A stretch of 64,000 nt of DNA from Phycisphaerales bacterium (GTDB lineage Bacteria > Planctomycetota > Phycisphaerae > SM23-33 > FEN-1343). Under the pieces are notes generated by a model. That model was not told the DNA's origin and ran no database searches. It was given only the letters and a program-made list of their open reading frames with translations. Position numbers and translations under genes: made by a program. This document shows positions 47,160 through 56,583 of this stretch, piece by piece (the stretch's first letter is position 1; the number at the start of each line of letters is the position of its first letter). Location of the stretch: positions 1-64,000 of the forward strand of contig PMYD01000040.1 of the NCBI GenBank assembly GCA_003171335.1. Reading direction: 5' to 3'.

Positions 47160-49430
47160 CTAGTCTCCAACCTGGCAATCCAAAATGACACGAACGACGG
47201 TCGAGCCGCTGTGCGGCACGGTCACATGACTTACACGAATCTCGGCGGGCAGGAAATCCCGCGCCTCGGCGATCAGCAGCACCTTGCCGGCGGCAATCTC
47301 GTCGCCGCGGTCGAACTTGAAGAGCGCCCCCCGCCGCACGGAACGCGACTCGTTCATGTAGTTGTTCGCCTGCGCGGCCTCGGGCTGGTCGAACAACGAC
47401 AGCGTCGAAAGCATCAGCGTGCGCTCCAGGAACGGATGGCCGCCGGCCAAGGCGGCCAGGCCCGTGCCGACGGCGCTGCGTTGCCCATCATGCAGGCTCT
47501 GCTGTTTGAGCGCGCGGCCGGAAGGACCGGCGGCGGAGTCGAAAACCAGGCTGGAGCCCTTGGCGATGTCGCCCAGGTCAACCACGCGGCACCATAGGGC
47601 GTCGGTATCCGTCAGCGGGCGCGCCTTTTCCGTCGTTAGGCCCGGGGCGATGAACGGCGGCAGGAACACCAGCCGCGCGTGGGACAGGTCCACGGGCAGG
47701 CTGTTACGGAGGGACCCGGCAATCTGCCATTTCGCTGAATTGGGGTCAAAATACACCTTCAGCGGGCCATCGACGTGCACCGCACCGCCGGCCTCGCCGC
47801 GCCAATCGATGGCAAGCTGCTTGACCGTCCGCCGGACCGGCGGGGCAAGCTGGGTGAGCGAGTCCTGGCGGATGTCGTACTCGCGGACATCCGGGTACGT
47901 CGCCAGGTCGCGCACATCCGGCTCGATCATCGGGATCAGCCTGCCGGCGGGGTCGCCCATCAGCTCCACCAGGCTGGTGCTGTGTGCCGGCTCATAGAGG
48001 CCCAGGTAGCCGCGGCAGACGGCGTAGGAGGAATTGACCGGCAGGTCCAGGACCACCGCGCTGCTCACGGCCACGCCGCGGATCGACACCACCGACAGCA
48101 GCAGGCTGGCCAGCGTGGCGGCGCCCACGACGGCGCCGAAGAACCACCAGCTCAGGTGCCGCTGGTTGCGGTGCTGGGCGTACAGCCACGTGCCCGGCCC
48201 GGCCAGCAGGCCGTAGGCCAGCAACATCAGCACCGCCAGCACGATGAGCCAGTTGGAGCCGCCGCTGGCGAGATAATCGGAGATGCCCGAGGTGAGGGAG
48301 ATCTCGTTGTAGCCGTAACCGCCCTGGCTGTTGTTGCCGCTGCGCGTGATGTTAAAACCCAGCAGGCGTGCCTGGGCGGCGAGCTCGTCGGGGGTGGCCC
48401 GGTCGAAGCCGCCGCCCTCCAGGGATGTGCACATCACGGTGATGCTGCCGGCCCCGCGGTCCGCGCGAAAGAGCAGGGGCGGACCCAGGTCGCTGCGCCC
48501 CTGGTCGGCCGGCGACAGCCACGGCCGCACGCCCGCTCGCGGGTGAACGGCGACCACGGTGGCCGGCTCGGAGAAGTTGTTGCCGTAATACCGCCCCAGC
48601 AGTGCCCGCCCCAGCGGGTGCAGGTTGGCTACGCGCTGCGAGGTCGTCAGCACATCCACCGGCAGCAGGCGGGCCAGTTCGCTGTCGGAGCCCACCAGGC
48701 CCTGGCTCTTGATGCCCAGCCCCACCACGAGTTGGCCGCCGCGCCACACCCACTGCGACAGGGCCCGCTGCTGCTCGATATCGAGCACGCTGGGGTCGGC
48801 GTCGTCCCAGTAGATCACATCGACGCTGTCCAGCGCCTGCCACAGGGCGGGAAACCGCTCCAGGGGCATCGAAATCAGCTTGGCCGGCTCGCCCGTAATG
48901 GCCCCGGTCTGGCCGGCAACAATGGTGCTGAGCCCCGCCAGCGAGTGGCCGATGGAATTGCCGATGATGCCGACGACGCGCCGCTCGCGGTCGATCGGGT
49001 TAGGGAGGCTGCGGAGCATGGCCCGCGAATGCTCATCCAGGCCGACCAGGTCGCATGTGTCGACGGGCTTGGCGGCGCCGCCGGCCACGTCGACCAGGTT
49101 CACCCGCACCGTTTCCAACCCGTCATGCCGCGGGCAGACCAGCACCATTCGCCACTCCTGGCCGCGCGGGCGGATGGCCGCCTCGGCTCGCCAGCGGATG
49201 GAGTCGCCGTCATCATCGCGCTGCGTGGCCTGAAGCTCGCCGCCGAAGGGGGCCTGGAGCGGGTTATTGATGAGCACGAAGATGGGCACCATATGCCCGC
49301 AGCGATACAGGCCGTCAAAGCCGACGACCACCTCCTGCATGTGCACGCCCGGCGGCGGCTCCGCGGCGGCGGCCGGACATGCCGCCACCACAGGCAAAAT
49401 CGCCAATACCAGGCCCGCCCAACGCTTCAT
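47160..49430 (-). CDS. large membrane-anchored hypothetical protein (probable partner of the ABC-2 system)
   Basis: signal peptide, internal TM segments; adjacent to the ABC genes. Confidence 0.75.
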   Translation of the reverse strand: MKRWAGLVLAILPVVAACPAAAAEPPPGVHMQEVVVGFDGLYRCGHMVPIFVLINNPLQAPFGGELQATQRDDDGDSIRWRAEAAIRPRGQEWRMVLVCPRHDGLETVRVNLVDVAGGAAKPVDTCDLVGLDEHSRAMLRSLPNPIDRERRVVGIIGNSIGHSLAGLSTIVAGQTGAITGEPAKLISMPLERFPALWQALDSVDVIYWDDADPSVLDIEQQRALSQWVWRGGQLVVGLGIKSQGLVGSDSELARLLPVDVLTTSQRVANLHPLGRALLGRYYGNNFSEPATVVAVHPRAGVRPWLSPADQGRSDLGPPLLFRADRGAGSITVMCTSLEGGGFDRATPDELAAQARLLGFNITRSGNNSQGGYGYNEISLTSGISDYLASGGSNWLIVLAVLMLLAYGLLAGPGTWLYAQHRNQRHLSWWFFGAVVGAATLASLLLSVVSIRGVAVSSAVVLDLPVNSSYAVCRGYLGLYEPAHSTSLVELMGDPAGRLIPMIEPDVRDLATYPDVREYDIRQDSLTQLAPPVRRTVKQLAIDWRGEAGGAVHVDGPLKVYFDPNSAKWQIAGSLRNSLPVDLSHARLVFLPPFIAPGLTTEKARPLTDTDALWCRVVDLGDIAKGSSLVFDSAAGPSGRALKQQSLHDGQRSAVGTGLAALAGGHPFLERTLMLSTLSLFDQPEAAQANNYMNESRSVRRGALFKFDRGDEIAAGKVLLIAEARDFLPAEIRVSHVTVPHSGSTVVRVILDCQVGD

Positions 49431-49568
49431 GCGCCCCTTCTTTCCATTTGCCCGCGCCCTGCCGCACAGCGCGCAGGATTCTACCGCCCAGGATCATACG
49501 GCCGCGCGGGGGGCGCGTCCAGCTTTGGGAAGGCTCCAGGCCAAAGGGCTACAGCCTGCTTCTTGCCA

Positions 49569-50756
49569 TCACTGCGTGTATTGCTGGATCTTGTCCTTGG
49601 CCTGCTGGGCGTACTTGGTGGTGGGGTACTGGTCGGCGCACTTGCGCAGGGAGTCCAGGCCCTTCTGGAGAATGACGTTGTTGTGGGTGGCGTGGCCCAG
49701 GATGGCCTGGTTGAGGCCGTCGTCGTACAGTTTCTGGGCGGCGGCCTCGGCTACGTTGGGGTCGGGGGCGGCCATGGAGAAGGACGGCTGCATGAACCCT
49801 TCGCCGCCGCGATGCTCCCTGGCGTCCTGCTGCTGCTGTTGAATTTCAAACAGGGCGCAGCTCAGGACGGGCGCCACATCCGGCACCCGCGGGTCGCCGG
49901 CGAACATGAGCCGCCCGCGGGCCCCCAGCACCACCGCCGTGGGCACGGCCATCACCGGAATGGTTTTGGGCGCCGGGCAGGCCGCCGGGTTGTCGGCCAT
50001 ATAGAACTGCACCGCCTGGACTTTCTGGTCGGCGGCGAATTTCTTGGCGGCCGGCGCGGCCGCCGCGTCGTCCAGATTGATGCCGATGACCGTCACGCCG
50101 GCCGGGCCGAACTTGGTCAGCAGGGCGTTCTGACGGGCCAGGTCCTCGGCCGCGGCTTTCTCCCCGGCGGGCGCCAGGGCCCAGAAGTACAGCACGGCCG
50201 CCGATGCACCCATGGTCTCCGTTTTGAAGGTGGCCCCCCCCTCCAGCGGCAGGGCAATCGCCGGCTGGCGGCCGCCGAGTTTCGTCAGCGGCGTGATGTA
50301 GTCCAGCCAGGGTTTATAGCCCGCGTAGGGCGGCTTATTCAGCATGCCCATGTAGATCTCGATGCCGCGGGCCTGCGGCTCGGCCATGCGGGCCACGATT
50401 TCCGCGCGCAGGGCACGCGGGTCAGGCGTGTCCGTATTGCGTTGCACCCAGGCATCGGCGATGCGCATCGCGCCGGTCGGATCGCCGGCCATCAGCGAGG
50501 CCCGGACCGCCGCCTGGGCATACAGGGCGTAGTCGGCATCGGTGAGGCTGGTCAGGTCGATGCCCTTGCTCAGGTCGCTGAGGATCTGCCTGCCGGCGGT
50601 CTGGAGCATGGCGTCGTTGCCCTGGAGCGCATCATCGAGCTCCTTCGAGGCGCCGGCGATGGACTGGCCGGGGTTGGGGCCGGCGGGTTTGCGCGCCTGG
50701 GCGAAGGCGGCGGCGGCGAGGCTGAGCACCAAGGTCAAGGCGATGATCGTGCGCAT
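49569..50756 (-). CDS. secreted thioredoxin-like/TlpA-type protein
   Basis: N-terminal signal peptide; VLYFWALAPAGEKAAAEDLARQNALLTKFGPAGVTVIGINLDD; C-terminal TPR-like YPTTKYAQQAKDKIQQY. Confidence 0.7.
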   Translation of the reverse strand: MRTIIALTLVLSLAAAAFAQARKPAGPNPGQSIAGASKELDDALQGNDAMLQTAGRQILSDLSKGIDLTSLTDADYALYAQAAVRASLMAGDPTGAMRIADAWVQRNTDTPDPRALRAEIVARMAEPQARGIEIYMGMLNKPPYAGYKPWLDYITPLTKLGGRQPAIALPLEGGATFKTETMGASAAVLYFWALAPAGEKAAAEDLARQNALLTKFGPAGVTVIGINLDDAAAAPAAKKFAADQKVQAVQFYMADNPAACPAPKTIPVMAVPTAVVLGARGRLMFAGDPRVPDVAPVLSCALFEIQQQQQDAREHRGGEGFMQPSFSMAAPDPNVAEAAAQKLYDDGLNQAILGHATHNNVILQKGLDSLRKCADQYPTTKYAQQAKDKIQQYTQ

Positions 50757-50887
50757 CGTGTGGGCTCCTCATTCGTGGCGCGGGACGGCGGCCGCCGGCG
50801 CCCATTCCAAAGCCGCCGGAGACAGCACTACGGATTCTATCGCGCTTGACGGGGGGGAGAAAGAGTCATAAAACCTTCTTTTTCCAC

Positions 50888-50952
50888 GTGGCACAGGTTT
50901 TGAGACTGGGCATTGTGGCCAGTGGGACACAGGCTAAAAGCCTGTGCCACCC
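50888..50952. repeat. REP hairpin pair (GGCACAGG / GGGACACAGGCTAAAAGCCTGTGCCACC)
   Basis: shared with 33375-33400. Confidence 0.75.
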
Positions 50953-50967
50953 AAGAGGAGAAGGGCA

Positions 50968-52149
50968 ATGACCAACGAACAGTTGATGACGGGCACGCAG
51001 AAGTACCTCATGGCCAACTACGGCCGGCTGCCGGTGGCGATTGTCAGCGCTGCCGGGGCCACGGTGCGCGATGCGGCCGGCAGGGAGTACATCGACCTGT
51101 TCGCCGGCTTCGGGGCCGCGGCCATGGGGCATTGCCACCCCGCCGTGGTCGAGGCCATCCGCCGCCAGGCGGGCGAGCTGATGTGCGTGGGCAACCTGTT
51201 CACCTGGCCCTCGCAGGTGGAACTGGCCGAGCGGATCATCCGCCACAGCTTCGGCGCGGGGCGCGTCTTCTTCTGCCACAGCGGCGCCGAGGCCAACGAG
51301 GCGGCGCTGAAGCTCGCCCGGCGCGCCGCCGGCAAGGGCCGCTACAAGATGATCAGCTTTACCCACGGCTTCCACGGGCGAACCATGGGCGGGCTGAGCA
51401 TGACCAGCCAGACCAAGTTTCACGAGGGTTTCGAGCCCATGGTGCCCGGCTGCGTGTACGTGCCCTTTAACGATGCCCCCGCCGTGGAGCGGGCCATCGA
51501 CAAGGAAACGGCCGGCATTATCTTTGAGCCCATCCAGGGCGAAGGCGGCATCCACCTGCCCGAGGCGAGCTTCCTGGCCCGCCTGCGCGAGCTGGCTGAC
51601 CGGCATAAGCTGACCCTTATTTGCGATGAGGTGTGGACCGCCCCCGCGCGGACGGGCCAGTGGTTCGGCTACCAGCATTACGGCATCACGCCCGACGTGA
51701 TCACGCTGGGCAAGGCCCTGGGCGGCGGCGTGCCTGTGGCCGCATGCGTGGCCCGCGAAGGCTTCGACCAGGTGCTCACCCCCGGCACCCACGGCTGCAC
51801 CCTGGGCGGCAACCCCGTGTGCGCCGCCGCTGGTGCGGCGGTGATGAAGCTTATCGAAAGCGAAGGACTGGTCGAGCGGGCCAATCAGCTCGAACGGCGG
51901 ATCCGCGAGATGATCGCTGCCGCCAAATTGCCCAACGTTCGCGAGGTGCGCGGCAAGGGACTCATGCTGGGCATCGAGATGGCCAAGCCCGCCAAGGAAG
52001 CCGTCGCCGCCTGCCTGGCCAAGGGTGTAATGATTAACGTGACGGCCGACACCGTGGTCCGCCTGGCCCCGCCGCTGACCATCGAGCAGGGGCAGTTGGA
52101 GGCCGCCCTGAAGATTGTGCTCGACGTGCTGAAGGCCATGCCGGCGTGA
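50968..52149 (+). CDS. argD: class III aminotransferase, acetylornithine aminotransferase-like
   Basis: EYIDLFAGFGAAAMGHCHPAVV, FCHSGAEANEAALKLAR, ICDEVWTAPARTGQWFGYQHYGITPDVITLGKALGGGVP, GTHGCTLGGNPV. Confidence 0.82.
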   Translation: MTNEQLMTGTQKYLMANYGRLPVAIVSAAGATVRDAAGREYIDLFAGFGAAAMGHCHPAVVEAIRRQAGELMCVGNLFTWPSQVELAERIIRHSFGAGRVFFCHSGAEANEAALKLARRAAGKGRYKMISFTHGFHGRTMGGLSMTSQTKFHEGFEPMVPGCVYVPFNDAPAVERAIDKETAGIIFEPIQGEGGIHLPEASFLARLRELADRHKLTLICDEVWTAPARTGQWFGYQHYGITPDVITLGKALGGGVPVAACVAREGFDQVLTPGTHGCTLGGNPVCAAAGAAVMKLIESEGLVERANQLERRIREMIAAAKLPNVREVRGKGLMLGIEMAKPAKEAVAACLAKGVMINVTADTVVRLAPPLTIEQGQLEAALKIVLDVLKAMPA

Positions 52150-52161
52150 GACTGGCCTGAC

Positions 52162-52210
52162 GTAACGGATAATGGACCTGGCAACGGTTGCCATGTCCGT
52201 TATCTGTAAC
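52162..52210. repeat. 49-nt odd palindrome
   Basis: arms GTAACGGATAATGGACCTGGCAAC / GTTGCCATGTCCGTTATCTGTAAC around a central G; 20/24 paired. Confidence 0.8.
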
Positions 52211-52270
52211 GTTCAGACCGAGCATAAGGGAACATGGGCTCTTGGTTGCGATAACCGCCCAATCCGACAA

Positions 52271-52395
52271 CTTTAAACGGTTTAAAGTTGGAGGATTCGG
52301 CCCTAACAAAACCTGACCGTACTTTAAACGGTTTAAAGTTGGAGGAATTCCATAACAGAACCCGACCCACCTTTAAACGGTTTAAAGGTGACCCG
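52271..52395. repeat. three ~50-bp direct repeats each starting with palindrome CTTTAAACGGTTTAAAG
   Basis: 17-mers at 52271-52287, 52322-52338, 52371-52387; shared CCNTAACARAACCYGACC tails. Confidence 0.93.
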
Positions 52396-52422
52396 ATCGC
52401 CCTAACGTGCACCGACCAGCTT

Positions 52423-53592
52423 ATGCGACGTATTTACCTGGACAATTCGGCGACCAGCTTCCCCAAGCCGCCGGCGGTGGCCGAGGCCATGGCCAATTTT
52501 GCGCGGCAGTGCGGCGCTTCGGCCGGGCGCGGGGCGTATGCCGAGGCGCGGGCGTGCGGGGAAATCCTGGCCACCTGCCGCCAGCGCATCGCCCGGCTGA
52601 TCAATGCCGAGTCGCCGCAGACGATCGTCTTTACGCTGAACTGCTCGCACGGCCTGAACATCGTCATTCACGGGCTGCTCAACGCCGCCTCTCCCAAGGC
52701 GCACGCCATCACCACCGCCCTGGACCACAACAGCGTGCTGCGGCCGTTCAACGCCCTGGCGGCCGCGGGATTCATCGAGCCGACGTTCCTCCCCTGCGAC
52801 GGCCGCACGGGACTCGTGGATGTGGATGACCTTCGCCGCGCCATCCGGCCCGACACGCGGCTGATCGCCGTGGCCCACGCCTCCAACGTCACCGGCACGC
52901 TTCAGCCGGTGGCCCAAATCGCCGCCGTGGCGCGGCGGGCGGGCGTGCCGCTGCTGGTCGATGCAGCGCAGTCGGCCGGCCACGTGCCCATCGATGTGCA
53001 GGCCTGGGGCGCGGATTTTGTCGCCTTCCCCGGCCACAAAGGGCTGCTCGGGCCGCTGGGTACGGGCGTGCTGTACATTCGCCCCGGCGCCGATACGGCG
53101 CTGCCCACGATGCACGAAGGCGGCACTGGTACGGTCAGCGAGCTGGCCGTGCAGCCCGAGTCAATGCCCGACAAGTACGAGGTCGGCAGCCATAACGCCA
53201 TCGGCATCGCCGGCCTGTCTGAGGGCGTCGCCTGGCTGCTCGAGCGCGGGGTCGAAAATGTCCGGAATGAAAGCCTCGCCCACTGCCGCCGCTTCCTCTG
53301 CCGGCTGGCCGATGTGCCCGCCTTGACGGTATTTGGACCCAGCGCGGAAGAGTTGGAGTACCGCACCGACGTCTTCAGCATCCGCCTGGCCCACCATGCG
53401 CCGTACGCGCTTGCCAACCTCCTGGAAAGCCGCTTTGGCATCTTGACCCGCCCGGGTCTGCACTGCGCTCCGCTGGCCCATCGCACCATCGGCACCTATC
53501 CCGAGGGCACGACGCGGCTGAGCTTCGGGCCCTTCACCACCGCCGCCGATGTCGATCTTGCCGTCGAGGCGATACAGGCCGTAGGCTCGTAG
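52423..53592 (+). CDS. class V aminotransferase (cysteine desulfurase-like)
   Basis: RIYLDNSATSFPKPPAVAEAM, ALDHNSVLRPFNAL, VDAAQSAGHVPIDVQAWGADFVAFPGHKGLLGPLGTG. Confidence 0.9.
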   Translation: MRRIYLDNSATSFPKPPAVAEAMANFARQCGASAGRGAYAEARACGEILATCRQRIARLINAESPQTIVFTLNCSHGLNIVIHGLLNAASPKAHAITTALDHNSVLRPFNALAAAGFIEPTFLPCDGRTGLVDVDDLRRAIRPDTRLIAVAHASNVTGTLQPVAQIAAVARRAGVPLLVDAAQSAGHVPIDVQAWGADFVAFPGHKGLLGPLGTGVLYIRPGADTALPTMHEGGTGTVSELAVQPESMPDKYEVGSHNAIGIAGLSEGVAWLLERGVENVRNESLAHCRRFLCRLADVPALTVFGPSAEELEYRTDVFSIRLAHHAPYALANLLESRFGILTRPGLHCAPLAHRTIGTYPEGTTRLSFGPFTTAADVDLAVEAIQAVGS

Positions 53593-53645
53593 AGCCTTTT
53601 TTGGGGGTCGCAACTTTCGGAAATTTGTTGTTTTTTCCCGGCCTT

Positions 53646-53685
53646 TGCTACAGCCTACAGCCTATAGCCTAAAGCCCTGCAGCCT
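53646..53685. repeat. single-arm 7-nt periodic repeat (CTACAGC family)
   Basis: tgctacagcctacagcctatagcctaaagccctgcagcc. Confidence 0.8.
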
Positions 53686-53700
53686 GCGAAGGAGCTGTTC

Positions 53701-54447
53701 ATGACTGTGATTGCCGTCGTTCCGGCCCGATATGCGAGCCAACGACTGCCGGGCAAGCCCCTGCTGAAGGAGACGGGCAAGTATCTCATTCAGCATGTCG
53801 TTGAGCAGGTGGGCAAGACCAAGGGGCTGGATGACGTCATCGTCGCCACCGACGACCAGCGCATCATGGATGCATGCAAGTGCTTCGGCGCCCATGCGAT
53901 ACTCACCCGCGCCGATCACCCCACCGGCACCGACCGCATCGCCGAGGTGGCCGAGAAGTTGTGGCTTTCCGACACCGACATCATCATCAACGTGCAGGGC
54001 GATGAGCCGGAGATTCCCCCGCCCTATATCGCCGAACTGGTCAACCTGGCCAAGGATGCGCCCACGGACTTCCCCATGGCCACGCTGGCCACGCCCCTGC
54101 CGGCCGACCGGGCGGATGACCCCAACCGGGTGAAGGTGATCTTCAGCCCCAGCGGGCGGGCGCTGTACTTCTCGCGCGCCCGGATTCCCTTCGACCGCGA
54201 CCGCACCGGCCAGGTGCAATATTTCCTGCACCTGGGGATCTATTCCTATCGCGCCGGCTTCCTGCGCCGCTTCATCGCCCTGCCGCAGGCGCCGGCCGAG
54301 AAGGCAGAAAAACTCGAGCAGCTCCGCGCCCTGGAGCACGGCTACGGCATCCTGGTGGTCACCGTTCCCACCGCCCACGCCGGGATTGACACGCCGGCCG
54401 ACTACGCGGCGTTTGTGCAGCGGTGGAAGATGATTCATACGCCGTAA
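53701..54447 (+). CDS. kdsB: 3-deoxy-manno-octulosonate cytidylyltransferase
   Basis: VIAVVPARYASQRLPGKPLL, IVATDDQRIMDACKCFGA, TGTDRIAEVAEKL, VNVQGDEPEIPP. Confidence 0.95.
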   Translation: MTVIAVVPARYASQRLPGKPLLKETGKYLIQHVVEQVGKTKGLDDVIVATDDQRIMDACKCFGAHAILTRADHPTGTDRIAEVAEKLWLSDTDIIINVQGDEPEIPPPYIAELVNLAKDAPTDFPMATLATPLPADRADDPNRVKVIFSPSGRALYFSRARIPFDRDRTGQVQYFLHLGIYSYRAGFLRRFIALPQAPAEKAEKLEQLRALEHGYGILVVTVPTAHAGIDTPADYAAFVQRWKMIHTP

Positions 54448-54640
54448 GAGGCGGACTGCGGAAGGCCAGTGTATGGCTTTTCCGCAGTGCGCCTGAGTGA
54501 ATCGTCGTCGCTGCCGCCGGCGGCCGGGTGGTTGTTTTTTTGCCCCTCGCCGCGACTTATTTGTAGAGTCAGTTCCTGGCTCTTCTGTTGGCGGGGTTCT
54601 GTCCAAAGCAATAATGCCTGATGTCTGGGGTAGGCGTACG

Positions 54641-55702
54641 ATGACAATTCATAACGACACGGGCACGAGGCGCCCAAGCGACTGGACCAAGAAGCCGCCG
54701 CTGTGGGCGACTATTGGCGTCAGCCTCCTGGCCCTGGCCCTTGTGGGTTACCTGGATTACGCCACCGGCAAGCTGAGCATCCTGCTTTTCTACTTCCTGC
54801 CCATCGGCATAGCCGCATGGTATGGCGGACGGTGGCCGGGGCTGATTTTGTCTTTTCTCGCACTGGGGGTTTGGTTCAGAGCAAGCTACTGGCTGTACGA
54901 ATACTCCGGCCTTGCCAGCGCCGCGTGGGAAACGGGCATTGCCGGCGGAATGTTCATCACCTTCGCCCTTCTCCTGTCCAGCTTGAGGAACGCACGCGCC
55001 AGGGCCCAGGCGGCGATGGAGCAATTGGCGCGGTCCAACCAGGAGCTCCAGGAGTTCGCCTATGTGGCCTCCCACGACCTCCAGGAGCCAATTCGGGTCA
55101 TCACGCTGTTCCTGGAACTGCTGCAACGTCAATACGGCGAAAAGCTCGATGCCCACGCCAACGAATTCATCGGCCATGCCACGGATTCCGCCGAGAGAAT
55201 GATGCAGATGATCCGGGATCTGCTGGCCTATTCCCGCGTGGAATCGGACACGACGCTCCAGGATGTCAATTGCGGCGAGGTGATGTGCCAGGTCCTGGAG
55301 AACCTCCAGCCGGCGATCGCCGAAAGCGGGGCCATGGTGCAGGTGGATGCCCTGCCCACGGTCAAGGGCTCGCCCACGCTGCTGATGCGGCTGTTCCAGA
55401 ATCTGCTGAGCAACGCCATCAAGTTTCGCGGCCCGCGAACCCCGGTTGTCCACATGGCCGCCCGGCAAGCCGGCGGGCAGTGGGGGTTTTCCGTCCAGGA
55501 CAATGGGATCGGCCTGGATCACCGCCAGGCGGACCGGGCGTTCATCATGTTCGAGCGGATTCACGACCGCAGCAAGTATCCCGGAACGGGTATCGGGCTG
55601 GCGACGTGCAAACGCATCGTCGAACGCCACGGGGGCAGGATCTGGGTAGAGTCCACCCCCGGCGAGGGTTCGACGTTCTATTTCACCATTTCAAAGCGGT
55701 AA
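54641..55702 (+). CDS. membrane sensor histidine kinase
   Basis: N-terminal TM helices; EEFAYVASHDLQEPIRVI-type H-box (ELQEFAYVASHDLQEPIRV), NLLSNAIKFRG, DNGIGLD, GTGIGLATCKRIVERHGGRIWVES. Confidence 0.92.
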   Translation: MTIHNDTGTRRPSDWTKKPPLWATIGVSLLALALVGYLDYATGKLSILLFYFLPIGIAAWYGGRWPGLILSFLALGVWFRASYWLYEYSGLASAAWETGIAGGMFITFALLLSSLRNARARAQAAMEQLARSNQELQEFAYVASHDLQEPIRVITLFLELLQRQYGEKLDAHANEFIGHATDSAERMMQMIRDLLAYSRVESDTTLQDVNCGEVMCQVLENLQPAIAESGAMVQVDALPTVKGSPTLLMRLFQNLLSNAIKFRGPRTPVVHMAARQAGGQWGFSVQDNGIGLDHRQADRAFIMFERIHDRSKYPGTGIGLATCKRIVERHGGRIWVESTPGEGSTFYFTISKR

Positions 55703-55748
55703 CGGCTCTTGACTCCGGCGAACGCGACGGCAAGAAAAATCATCTGGT

Positions 55749-56548
55749 GGTGCCACGGCTGCGTTGTCTGCAGCCGTGCGCCGTGCCCTCGCCCACGCGA
55801 CAGTTCCCGTGGAACCAACTGGCGCTGTGCTCTTACGCTCCCACGTCCGGCAAGCTACTCAAGTCCAGCGGAATTTGCCCTTCCTGGCCTGTCTCCCACG
55901 CTCGGTCACTTGACCATGGCCACTCCATTGCCGTAGCCACGAGCTTCCGCCGGACAGGGTTTTGGTGAACGTATTGAATCTTCTCGTAGATCTCTTGGGC
56001 CGTCCGAAGATTCCTGTCATACCCCCCGCCGGCCTGCCAGAAATGATACATCACCCGCCCGTCCGGATGGCGCTGCTCCAGGCGCGACAAAAACGCGGGC
56101 TTGTTCTTCTTTAACCAACTCACAACTCTCGTGCTCATGGGCCGCTTGATGCGATACAGAATATCACTGATTTTGGCGCCTTCGTGCGGAAGGATTACGA
56201 GGTGAACATGCTCAGGCATGATGACGTAAGCCCACAGATCGAACCGAGCCGACCGCCGGGCCGCATGCAGACACTGCAAGAACCACTGGGGTGACTGGCG
56301 ACCCAGAAAGAAAGGCCGCCGCCCAAAGCAGGAAAAAGTCAGATGGTGCGCACGCCAAGGCTCATCGATTCGTCGGCATTGCTTTCGATGGGGTTTGACC
56401 CACATGCGTGCAAGGATATCGCCCGCGAGAACGCCGTCAAGTTCAACACTCTGCGCCTGGGCAGTCGAAAGATCGATCCGGTTCCATCGAACCTCTGGCG
56501 GTATCGAGCGGCACGGCGCACGGCTGCAAACGACGCAGCCGTGGCACC
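55749..56548 (-). mobile_element. RAYT/REPtron: RAYT gene between inverted REP hairpins
   Basis: REP 55749-55782 ggtgccacggctgcgttgtctgcagccgtgcgcc; REP 56515-56548 ggcgcacggctgcaaacgacgcagccgtggcacc. Confidence 0.85.
55833..56405 (-). CDS. REP-associated tyrosine transposase (RAYT, Y1/TnpA_REP family), 190 aa
   Basis: RRIDEPWRAHHLTFSCFGRRPFFLGR, FDLWAYVIMPEHVHLVILPHE (HVH), FWQAGGGYDRNLRTAQEIYEKIQYVHQNPVRRKLV. Confidence 0.92.
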   Translation of the reverse strand: MWVKPHRKQCRRIDEPWRAHHLTFSCFGRRPFFLGRQSPQWFLQCLHAARRSARFDLWAYVIMPEHVHLVILPHEGAKISDILYRIKRPMSTRVVSWLKKNKPAFLSRLEQRHPDGRVMYHFWQAGGGYDRNLRTAQEIYEKIQYVHQNPVRRKLVATAMEWPWSSDRAWETGQEGQIPLDLSSLPDVGA

Positions 56549-56583
56549 ACGCACCAGTGGGCTCTGCTCGCCCATTCTTGTTC

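Noticed and set aside
47775-50849. 1024-aa plus-strand ORF
   Set aside because: Antisense shadow spanning two well-supported minus-strand genes and their intergenic gap; H/Q/R/G-rich, no domain.
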